Assembly: GCA_965249205.1 (NCBI GenBank)
Contig: CBDFLL010000001.1
Coordinates: 124,001 to 188,000, forward strand
Direction of reading: 5' to 3'
DNA from: JAQBVV01 sp965249205
GTDB taxonomy: Bacteria > Acidobacteriota > Vicinamibacteria > Vicinamibacterales > UBA2999
Length of the DNA stretch: 64,000 nt
Below, one piece after another: positions 57,529 through 64,000 of this stretch (its first letter is position 1; each line of letters starts with the position of its first letter). The position numbers and the translations under genes are program-made. The notes under the pieces are model-generated. The model worked only from the letters and a program-made list of their open reading frames with translations, did no database searches and was not told where the DNA came from.

Positions 57529-57839
57529 CTAGCGCGGATTTCATGAGCGCGTAGCTCCCGAGCAACCACAACCAGTGCCCGCGTCTGTAGATCCAGAGAA
57601 TCCCCAGCCATCTTTCCCTTTCGTACCCGCACGGGTACCACGACCGAGCACTAGTGGCGGTTTCACAACCTCGCCGCGGGTGGCCGCGGACGGGGCCGCC
57701 CCGTTCGCGCCGCAGGCGCCTTCCACGTGACAGATGTTTTTGGCGCCGAGCACGAATGGGGCTGTCCGCGGTCCTCCGCGGTCAGGACCCGTCTTGAGGT
57801 TATGAAACCGGCTCTAGGTACAAGTGAAATCCGCGCTAG
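57529..57839. mobile_element. PAL-A copy 6, split by PAL-D
   Basis: The left end CTAGCGCGGATTTCATGAGC and the reverse-strand right end CTAGCGCGGATTTCACTTG agree in their first 15 bases. The body GAGCGCGTAGCTCCCGAGCA matches copy 2. PAL-D (57651-57817) has inserted at the internal CTAG: left flank ...CCGAGCA, right flank GTACAAGTGAAATCC. The right terminal CTAG is the stop codon of the leftward dehydrogenase gene. Non-coding. Confidence 0.83.
57651..57817. mobile_element. PAL-D copy 1 (167 bp) inside PAL-A
   Basis: The ends CTAGTGGCGGTTTCACAACC and, reverse strand, CTAGAGCCGGTTTCATAACC agree at 19 of the first 22 bases (continuing CTC on both sides). The interior GGTGGCCGCGGACGGGGCCG and GAGCACGAATGGGGCTGTCC recur in copy 3 at 27003-27166. 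Confidence 0.8.
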
Positions 57840-58891
57840 ATCAGCGCTGCGATCGCGCTTCCGACATCGCTCGTCGATGCCGTGCCACCGAGGTCGCGTG
57901 TGAGCACCTTCCCCTCCCGCACGACCCGCTCGATCGCCTCGACCACGGCGCTGCCGGCGTCTTCGTGACCAAGATGGTCGAGCATCATCGCGCCCGTCCA
58001 GATCTGCGCGATCGGATTGGCCACGGCCTTCCCGGCGATATCCGGGGCGGATCCGTGCACCGGCTCGAACATCGACGGATGGTCCTTCTCGGGGTTGATG
58101 TTGGCGCCCGGCGCGATCCCGATCGAGCCGGCGACAGCGGGACCAAGGTCGGAGAGGATGTCACCGAACAGATTCGAGCCGACCACGACGTCGAACCAAT
58201 CCGGATGCTGGACGAAATGGGCCGTGAGAATATCGATGTGATACTGCGCGGTGCTCACGTCGGGATATTCTTTCGCCATCGCCGCGAAGCGTTCGTCCCA
58301 GTACGGCATGCTGTGAATAATGCCGTTGGACTTGGTGGCTGACGTCACGTGGCGCTTCGAACGGGTCATGGCGAGCTCGAAGGCGTAGCGCATGACGCGG
58401 TCGCAACCGGCCCGCGTGAACATGGCGCTTTGGACAGCCACCTCTTCACTGGTCCCGGTGTAGAGCCGACCGCCGATCTCGGAATATTCGCCCTCGTTGT
58501 TCTCGCGGACGATCACCATGTCGATGTCGCTGGGACCCCGCCCGGCGAGCGGCGACTGCACACCCTCGAGCAGACGCACCGGACGCCGCGCGATGTACTG
58601 CCGGAAGCCACGGCGGATCGGGATCAACAATCCCCACAACGAGACGTGATCCGGCACGCCCGGAAAACCCACGGCGCCGAGATACACCGACTCGAACCGG
58701 CGCAGCTGCTCGAGTCCATCTTCCGGCATCATGCGACCGGTCTTCGTGTACACCTCGCAGCTCCAGTCGAACTCGCTCCACTCGAGCTCGAAGCCGAAGC
58801 GACGCCCGGCCGCCTCCAGCACACGCATGCCTTCAGGCACAACTTCCTTGCCGATCCCGTCACCGGGAATCACCGCGATCCGATGGACCAT
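57836..58891 (-). CDS. tartrate/D-malate-type decarboxylating dehydrogenase (TtuC/DmlA-like)
   Basis: 351 aa from ATG 58891. Beta-decarboxylating dehydrogenase superfamily. The start VHRIAVIPGDGIGKEVVPEG, DIDMVIVRENNEGEYSEIG (the tartrate dehydrogenase/DmlA form, unlike the LeuB loop), RSKRHVTSATKSNGIIHSM, and DILTAHFVQHP followed by VGSNLFGDILSDLG. Oxidises and decarboxylates tartrate, D-malate or related acids, needing NAD and Mn2+. It thematically joins tarD and dctA at 31-34 kb. The TAG stop is within the terminal CTAG of PAL-A. Confidence 0.88.
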   Translation of the reverse strand: MVHRIAVIPGDGIGKEVVPEGMRVLEAAGRRFGFELEWSEFDWSCEVYTKTGRMMPEDGLEQLRRFESVYLGAVGFPGVPDHVSLWGLLIPIRRGFRQYIARRPVRLLEGVQSPLAGRGPSDIDMVIVRENNEGEYSEIGGRLYTGTSEEVAVQSAMFTRAGCDRVMRYAFELAMTRSKRHVTSATKSNGIIHSMPYWDERFAAMAKEYPDVSTAQYHIDILTAHFVQHPDWFDVVVGSNLFGDILSDLGPAVAGSIGIAPGANINPEKDHPSMFEPVHGSAPDIAGKAVANPIAQIWTGAMMLDHLGHEDAGSAVVEAIERVVREGKVLTRDLGGTASTSDVGSAIAALI

Positions 58892-59115
58892 TGTCTGGCG
58901 CCCCCTCCGAGCTGATTGATTGCTACGCACGCTACGCGTCCGAGCGCCACCTCCGGTCGTTCCCACGAAGCGGCACTGTAGGAAGCCGTCGCACAGACGC
59001 CAGTCCCCCGCCTAATCCGCCGTGCTGGATGCTCTGAATTCCCGGGGACGCGCGCCGGCGACACGACTGCCGACAGTAACGGTGTCGACGAGCAGTATTC
59101 TAGTGCAGCCCTCAC

Positions 59116-59153
59116 CAGTGTCAGTACCAAGGGCTATCTGAAAAGCGCTCTAG
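59116..59153. mobile_element. PAL-C copy 4, right end only
   Basis: GTCAGTACCAAGGGCTATCT followed by GAAAAGCGCTCTAG matches the right end of PAL-C copy 3. A CTAG at 59100-59103 may mark the left limit of a shortened element. The terminal CTAG gives the TAG stop codon of the amidase gene. The remaining gap to 58892 shows no gene. Confidence 0.6.
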
Positions 59154-60511
59154 GAAGTCTGCCTGCCGAGTTGCGCTTCGCAGACCAGCGCCACCTGGAG
59201 CAGCGTCTCGGTCTCGTGGCGTCGTCCGACGAGTTGCAACCCACACGGGAGCCCCTGCGACGTCCGGCCACATGGCATCGAGACCGCCGGATGGCCCGTC
59301 AGGTTGAAGAGCTGGGTCAGCCGTAGCATCAGCGCGCGCACCAGCAGGGTGCCCCCACCGATGGAGAGGGACTCGGCGCCGACCGGGGGCGCCGGAATGG
59401 GGAGCGTAGGCAGCACCAGCCCATCGCGGTCACCAATCGCCGCGTCCACCTCACGACGCAATACCTCGCGCGCGTTCAGCGCCCTGATGTAGTCGCCCGC
59501 CTGTATGTAGCGGCCCATCTCCAGGCGCAAGCGCACAGTGGGCGAATAGCCCTCCGGCACCGTGTCGAGCATCGCGACGTGGCACGCCGTGGCCTCGGAG
59601 GCGTGAATGTGCAGATAGACCGCCGGAGTCACTGCTGCGTGCGGGATGTCCACGTCCTCGATACGCGCGCCCGCCGCACGGAGCGCGGCAACCGCCTCCT
59701 CAAACCGCGTTCGGACCTCGTCGTCGAGCAGATCGCAGAAGTAGGCCCGCGGGAGCCCGAGCCGCATGTCGCCGACGGGCCGCGGTGTCACGACAGGAGG
59801 GTCCGTGGCGCCCAGCAGCGCACGGTACATCAGCCACGCGTCGGTTACAGTGCGGGCGAGCGGCCCGACATGGTCGAGCGTACGGGCGAGCGGAACCACC
59901 CCCTCCGCGGACACCTCACCATAGGTTGGCTTCAGCCCGACCGTGCCACACGCCGAGGCCGGCACCCGGATGGAACCGCCGGTGTCGGATCCGATCGACC
60001 CAAGAGCCATCCCGGCCGCGAGGCTCACGGCCGATCCCCCGCTCGACCCACCCGGCGATCGCGTGAGATCGTGGGGATTTCGCACGGGGCCGAACGCGGA
60101 CTCTTCGCTCGTCGTTCCGTAGGCAATCTCGTGCAAATTGGTTTTGCCGAGCAGAACCGCGCCAGCCTTCCTGAGGTGCGTAACGATCGGCGCATCGGTC
60201 CCCGCGACATGCCCTTCCCGCACACGGGAGGCGGCCGTGGTCGGCACGCCACGCACGTCGACCAGGTCCTTGATCGAGATCGGCACACCGTGGAGCGACC
60301 CGTGATCCCGGCCTGCCGCAAGGTCGCGATCCGCATCGGCGGCCTCGCGGCGGGCGTCAGCGGCCATCACGCAGATAAAGGCGTTGAGCCTGCTCTGCTC
60401 CGCCTCGATGCGACGTAGACACGCGTCGGTGATCTCGACCGCGGTGGAAGTCCCCGCTCGCAGCCTTCGCCCGAACTGCTCGATCGTCAGATCGTCAAGA
60501 ATCTCCGACAT
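59150..60511 (-). CDS. amidase signature family enzyme
   Basis: 453 aa. The catalytic Ser-cisSer-Lys triad is complete: Lys in GVPISIKDLVDVRG, cis-Ser in RSPGGSSGGSAVSLAAG and nucleophilic Ser in GSDTGGSIRVPASACG. Ends LPCGLQLVGRRHETETLLQV. Related to GatA, allophanate hydrolase (AtzF) and various small-amide hydrolases; no GatB is present, so a catabolic amidase is likely. It is preceded by a 56-aa partner gene 10 bp upstream, and the stop codon is provided by PAL-C. Confidence 0.92.
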   Translation of the reverse strand: MSEILDDLTIEQFGRRLRAGTSTAVEITDACLRRIEAEQSRLNAFICVMAADARREAADADRDLAAGRDHGSLHGVPISIKDLVDVRGVPTTAASRVREGHVAGTDAPIVTHLRKAGAVLLGKTNLHEIAYGTTSEESAFGPVRNPHDLTRSPGGSSGGSAVSLAAGMALGSIGSDTGGSIRVPASACGTVGLKPTYGEVSAEGVVPLARTLDHVGPLARTVTDAWLMYRALLGATDPPVVTPRPVGDMRLGLPRAYFCDLLDDEVRTRFEEAVAALRAAGARIEDVDIPHAAVTPAVYLHIHASEATACHVAMLDTVPEGYSPTVRLRLEMGRYIQAGDYIRALNAREVLRREVDAAIGDRDGLVLPTLPIPAPPVGAESLSIGGGTLLVRALMLRLTQLFNLTGHPAVSMPCGRTSQGLPCGLQLVGRRHETETLLQVALVCEAQLGRQTS

Positions 60512-60521
60512 CGCTCGCCAG

Positions 60522-60692
60522 TCAGGACTGGCCGTCGGCCCGCGGAAGCGGCGCGCCAGGGGTCACGGTGATGTCAGTGCTGCGCAGCGCTTCTGTCGCC
60601 GACGCCAGCGCCTCGAGCAAGGGCTTCAGCTCGGGTAAGCCGCGCCGTTCCGCATCGGCAATCGCCGACTGTAGCCACGCTTCGATATCCAC
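60522..60692 (-). CDS. small amidase-partner protein (GatC/AtzG-like in position)
   Basis: 56 aa from GTG 60692, preceded by the strong ribosome binding site GGGAGGAACC. Reads MDIEAWLQSAIADAERRG, then LPELKPLLEALASATEAL, then RSTDITVTPGAPLPRADG. An amphipathic helical hairpin followed by a Pro-rich tail, similar in size and layout to small GatC/AtzG proteins that wrap around amidase subunits. It ends 10 bp before the amidase start. The role is inferred from position and shape, not from motif identity. Confidence 0.7.
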   Translation of the reverse strand: MDIEAWLQSAIADAERRGLPELKPLLEALASATEALRSTDITVTPGAPLPRADGQS

Positions 60693-60835
60693 GGTTCCTC
60701 CCAGTAGGACACTGCATCCGCGCCTTTCGCCACGCGCTCCGCAGAATACTTCATCGCGGTCGCCGCCCCCGCGTCGGCTTGCCTCTCTTCGTTTTCTCGA
60801 AGACTCATTCCCTCCAAAAAAGAAGGCCCGCCCTC

Positions 60836-60866
60836 TTGCTCAGAGTCCCCTTTCGGCCCCTATAAT
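60836..60866 (+). promoter_or_regulatory. promoter of the kinase fragment
   Basis: TTGCTC (60836-60841) and a consensus TATAAT (60861-60866) separated by 19 bp. The -10 box ends 9 nt before the GTG at 60876 and no Shine-Dalgarno is present, so the message would be nearly leaderless. Confidence 0.5.
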
Positions 60867-60875
60867 CCACCTCAG

Positions 60876-61601
60876 GTGGCCCTGACTCCCGGCACCCGCC
60901 TCGGTCCGTATGAGATCGCTGCCCAGATCGGCGTGGGCGGGATGGGGGAGGTCTACCGGGCGCGGGATACGAAGCTGGATCGTGATGTCGCGATCAAAGT
61001 CCTGCCAGAATCGCTCGCTGGCGATCCTGATCGGATTGCCCGCTTCCAGAGCGAAGCCAGGACCCTCGCCGTGCTGAATCACCCCAACATCGCCGCTATC
61101 TACGGTCTGGAACAGGCCGATCAGACGAAGGCCCTCGTCATGGAACTCGTCGAAGGGCCGACGCTGGCCGACCGCATCGCGCAAGGGGCTATTCCGATCG
61201 ATGAGGCGCTGCCGATTGCGAAGCAGATCGCCGAAGCCCTCGAAGCCGCGCACGAGCAGGGCATCATTCACCGCGGTCTCAAGCCCGCCAACATCAAGCT
61301 GCGCCAGGACGGGGTGGTGAAGGTCCTCGACTTCGGCTTGGCGAAGGCGCTGGAGCCGACAGGTGCGATGTCGCCCGGCATGTCGCAATCGCCGACGATC
61401 ACGACACCGGCGATGACGCAGGCCAGGATGATTCTCGGAACGGTGAGACCCTACGCCCAGGCCTTCATGGTGTCCGGAATTCCCGCCTCCGTCTTGGGCA
61501 TCGTCTATTCCGTGCGAGAGTTGGTAGTCGGCACGAGTTCGCCATGTGCCGCCTCCATTCCGCGCATATCTATACACTACAACTTGGTGCCCGCACACTG
61601 A
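60876..61601 (+). pseudogene. Ser/Thr protein kinase, truncated and with HRD changed to HRG
   Basis: 241 aa from GTG 60876. The N-lobe is good: LGPYEIAAQIGVGGMGEVYRA, VAIKVLPESL (VAIK Lys) and the alpha-C Glu in FQSEARTLAVLNHPN. The catalytic loop is HRGLKPANIKL, so the catalytic Asp is replaced by Gly. DFGLAKAL is present. Homology ends at ARMILGT, before the APE motif and the whole C-lobe. The last ~60 residues (VRPYAQAFMVSGIPASVLGI...) are unrelated. Kinases of this Pkn type are abundant in Acidobacteria, and this copy cannot be an active kinase. Confidence 0.82.
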
Positions 61602-61662
61602 TGGCTCTGCACCCTGCGCGGCGTCTGCGGGTGTGGCGTTGTACCTATTCCGGTGGCCACAC

Positions 61663-63885
61663 ATGAAAATTCCCGTTGAGACCCGGCGCGCTAAAGCCCG
61701 CAAGCGTTGGCGTCGACGGTTGATCGGCATCGCGGCGGCGGCGATGGTTCTGTCGGATCTCGGCAGTTCCGTTGGCGCCGCTCCGCAGGCCGACCCACCC
61801 CTCCTTCGCAACGAGCTCGCCGAGGCCTCCAGCCCGTACCTGCGGTCGGCGGCGAAGCAGCCCGTGCACTGGCAGGAGTGGAGCAACGACGTGTTCGCCC
61901 TGGCACGGAAGCTCGACCGGCCGATCTACCTCGACATCGGGGCGATCTGGTGCCACTGGTGCCATGAGATGGACCGCGAGTCGTACGAGAATCCCGAGAT
62001 CGCCACGCTCATCAACGAGCTGTTCATCCCGGTCAAGGTCGATCGTGACGTGCGCCCGGACATCGACACGCGCTACCAGCGCGCGGTCGCAGAGCTCGCC
62101 GGCAGCGGCGGCTGGCCGCTCACCGTCTTTCTGACTCCGGACGGAAACGTTTTCTACGGGGGCACCTATCTGCCTCCGGACACGCTCAAGGCGGTACTGC
62201 CGCAGGTGGCGCAGGGCTACCGCGAGGATCCCGGAACCGTCGCATCGACGGCCGAGGCACTGCGTCGCCATGTGGCCGCCGTGTCCACGGGAGGAGCCGC
62301 CACGCTGTCGGGCGAGGTTGTACAGGGGGTCGTTGACCACATCCGCCGGAGTTTCGACTCCGCCGAGGGCGGCTTTGCCAGCGCGCCGAAGTTTCCCACG
62401 AGCAATGCGGTCGCGCTGCTGATCGATCGGTACGTGCAAACGGGTGATCGCCGACTTCTGGACATGGTCACGAAGACGCTGGACAAAATGGCCGCGGGCG
62501 GGGTGCGCGACCAGCTCTCAGGACGTTTTCACCGATATACCACCGACAGGAACTGGCGGCTGCCTCACTTCGAGGTGATGCTCTACACGCAGGCGGAGGT
62601 GCTTTCGACCTATCTCGACGCCTACGCGCTCACGGGCACGGATCTCTACCGCCAGGTCGCCGAGGAGCTGATCGCCTTCCTGAAGAGCGCCTTCCACCGC
62701 CCCGGCGGGGGATTCTACGCCACGCAGGACGCCGACGCGTCGCTGGACGACGACGGTTCGTACTACACGTGGAGCGTGGCGCAGCTCGAGGCTGCGGTAT
62801 CGGCCGCCGAGGCCGACGTGCTCACGCGCTACTACGACATCCGCCCGGAAGGCGAAATGGCGGACGCGCCGAGAACGAAGGATCCCAGCCAGAACGTGCT
62901 CTGGGTGGCGGCCACGCCCGAGCGGATCGCGAGGGACGTGCGCACGCCCGTGGACGAGGTCAGGCTCCTCATCGAGTCGGGCCGTCGCAAGATGATCGAG
63001 GCGCGGCGCGGGCGTCCCACGCCCGGCGTCGACCGCAACATTCTGAGCGACTGGAACGGGATGATGGTCTCCTCGTACCTGAAGGCGTACGAGACGCTCG
63101 GCGACGAGGACGCGCGGGCGTTCGCGCTCGAGACGCTGGACTTCATCCTGAAGCGGAGCTTCGACGCCGACACCGGCATGTACCATTCGCTACTCGGGAA
63201 CGAGCGTTCGGTGCCGGGCCTGCTGGATGATCAGGTGATGGTGGCGAGAGCACTGCTCGATGCCTATGAAATCACGGGGGACCCGACCCAACTGGGGCGT
63301 GCGCGCCAGATCATGGTGTGGACCATCCTGAATCTCTGGGATGAAAGTGGGGGTGGCTTTTTCGACAGAAGGCCGAATCCCGATGCCGCAGGCCTGCTCG
63401 CCATTCCGCACAAGCAGATTCAGGACACGCCCGCCTCGTCCGGCAACGCGGTCGCCGCGCAGGTGCTCAACCGCCTGCACTACCTTACGCAGGAAACCCG
63501 GTTTCGCGACTTTGCTCGCGTCACGATCGAGACGTTCGCCGGTCGCTCCCGAGACGAAGGCACCTTCGTGGCGGCGCTCGGCATCGCCGCCCAGGAGTAT
63601 CTTGAGTATCCGACGACAGCCGTCGTGATTGGCCGGGGGGGGGACCCGGTCGCCGCCTCCCTGCACAGGGCCGCGCTCACGACATTCCGGCCTGGAAAGA
63701 TCGTGCTGCGGGTAGAGCCGGATCGTGTGGATCGTCAGCAGTTGCCGGCGGCGGTGCGGCCCATCCTGGACGGCATCGGGCCTGAGCGCTGGCCGCTGGC
63801 GTTTGTCTGCTCAAGTACCGCCTGTTCGCTGCCTACCGCGTCTCCGGCCGAGGTGACGACTCTAGTGAAGAACTTCGGTCGCTAG
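61663..63885 (+). CDS. DUF255 thioredoxin-domain protein (YyaL/SSP411 family), exported form
   Basis: 740 aa from ATG 61663. A Lys/Arg-rich start with hydrophobic segment LIGIAAAAMVLSDLGSSVGA suggests export or membrane anchoring. The thioredoxin-like domain (residues ~40-200: LRNELAEASSPYLRSAAKQP, WQEWSNDVFALARKLDRPIY) has the motif GAIWCHWCHEMDRESYENPE. It is followed by an (alpha/alpha)6 barrel typical of N-acylglucosamine 2-epimerase-like folds (PHFEVMLYTQAEVLSTYLDA, TPGVDRNILSDWNGMMVSSY). The biochemical function of the family is unsettled. It ends in TAG within CTAG. Confidence 0.88.
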   Translation: MKIPVETRRAKARKRWRRRLIGIAAAAMVLSDLGSSVGAAPQADPPLLRNELAEASSPYLRSAAKQPVHWQEWSNDVFALARKLDRPIYLDIGAIWCHWCHEMDRESYENPEIATLINELFIPVKVDRDVRPDIDTRYQRAVAELAGSGGWPLTVFLTPDGNVFYGGTYLPPDTLKAVLPQVAQGYREDPGTVASTAEALRRHVAAVSTGGAATLSGEVVQGVVDHIRRSFDSAEGGFASAPKFPTSNAVALLIDRYVQTGDRRLLDMVTKTLDKMAAGGVRDQLSGRFHRYTTDRNWRLPHFEVMLYTQAEVLSTYLDAYALTGTDLYRQVAEELIAFLKSAFHRPGGGFYATQDADASLDDDGSYYTWSVAQLEAAVSAAEADVLTRYYDIRPEGEMADAPRTKDPSQNVLWVAATPERIARDVRTPVDEVRLLIESGRRKMIEARRGRPTPGVDRNILSDWNGMMVSSYLKAYETLGDEDARAFALETLDFILKRSFDADTGMYHSLLGNERSVPGLLDDQVMVARALLDAYEITGDPTQLGRARQIMVWTILNLWDESGGGFFDRRPNPDAAGLLAIPHKQIQDTPASSGNAVAAQVLNRLHYLTQETRFRDFARVTIETFAGRSRDEGTFVAALGIAAQEYLEYPTTAVVIGRGGDPVAASLHRAALTTFRPGKIVLRVEPDRVDRQQLPAAVRPILDGIGPERWPLAFVCSSTACSLPTASPAEVTTLVKNFGR

Positions 63886-64000
63886 CACGAAGCGTCCGGC
63901 GCGCCACGCCGTGCCTATGCGGCATTCGGTAAAGCCAAGGAGGCGGCGACGGACACGCTTGAGCGTGAGGCGCGTCGCCGGGCCGTCGATGGTGTGGACG
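63886..64000 (+). other. possible coding remnant at the right edge
   Basis: Directly after the DUF255 stop, and in the same frame, the sequence reads HEASGAPRRAYAAFGKAKEA then ATDTLEREARRRAVDGVD to the edge. The residue pattern looks protein-like (helical, charged) but there is no start codon in that frame after the stop. It may be the tail of a decayed gene joined at CTAG, or a gene whose start lies in another frame. Not assignable. Confidence 0.25.

Noticed and set aside
60840..61886. 348-codon leftward frame
   Set aside because: Antisense to the kinase fragment and the DUF255 gene; composition typical of a high-GC shadow frame.

Overview
The window is high-GC bacterial DNA from a Gram-negative organism. 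LpxC (lipid A synthesis), many Sec signal peptides and lipoproteins, and diheme cytochrome c point to an outer membrane and an active periplasm. The gene content fits Acidobacteriota, most likely Vicinamibacteria (subgroup 6): a Pkn-type Ser/Thr kinase fragment, IPT/NHL propeller proteins, TcuAB, secreted B3-like metallo-beta-lactamases, and an IPT-tailed amidohydrolase. The taxon is an inference from gene content, since no rRNA is present.

Layout. 0-14 kb is a housekeeping segment: dprA-topA; a secreted TPR protein with a lipoprotein; rplU-rpmA-obgE-nadD-rsfS-comF with overlapping genes; tmk, lysA, lpxC and uvrA. 14.1-16.4 kb is a nest of palindromic insertion elements around an IPT/NHL propeller gene. 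16.4-27 kb is mixed: HNH nuclease, NlpC/P60 lipoprotein, serine protease, an extended rsmH, an AlkD-like protein, an IS481-family element, a PfkB kinase, higBA, a glgB/collagen-like gene junction, cyclophilin and a secreted repeat protein. 27-34.2 kb is a hydroxy-acid/polycarboxylate catabolic operon (tarD, Ldh2-type dehydrogenase, VOC protein, tcuA, tcuB) with a divergent, frameshifted dctA. 34.2-54 kb is rich in exported proteins: three paralogues of an unrecognised secreted family, cytochrome c, a candidate selenoprotein, two secreted MBL-fold proteins, a sugar ABC transporter, a PQQ-type propeller, a secreted VOC protein and a DsbA-like oxidoreductase. 54-60.7 kb holds a second set of hydroxy-acid enzymes (two dehydrogenases, a TtuC/DmlA-type decarboxylating dehydrogenase, a polysaccharide deacetylase, a monooxygenase) and an amidase with a small partner gene. 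60.8-64 kb has a broken kinase gene and a DUF255/thioredoxin-domain protein.

Two observations stand out. First, 37803-39077 reads as one protein only if an in-frame TGA is decoded as selenocysteine. The TGA sits at the first cysteine of the redox motif (UxxC) of a peroxiredoxin-like domain. A perfect 6-bp stem with a GGTCG loop begins 14 nt after it, as expected for a bacterial SECIS. Second, at least six families of palindrome-ended, non-coding elements (named PAL-A to PAL-F here) are inserted at TA within CTAG-like sites. They nest inside each other and repeatedly end exactly on the TAG stop codon of a neighbouring gene. An IS481-type element at CCTAGG does the same. Several truncated gene pieces also begin or end at CTAG, so this tetranucleotide looks like the hot spot for rearrangement in this genome.

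The catabolic genes make a coherent picture: uptake of C4-dicarboxylates (DctA), dehydration of D-tartrate to oxaloacetate (TarD), and oxidation of related hydroxy- and tricarboxylic acids. The exported redox proteins (selenoprotein, DsbA-like, thioredoxin-like, cytochrome c) suggest investment in envelope thiol and electron chemistry.
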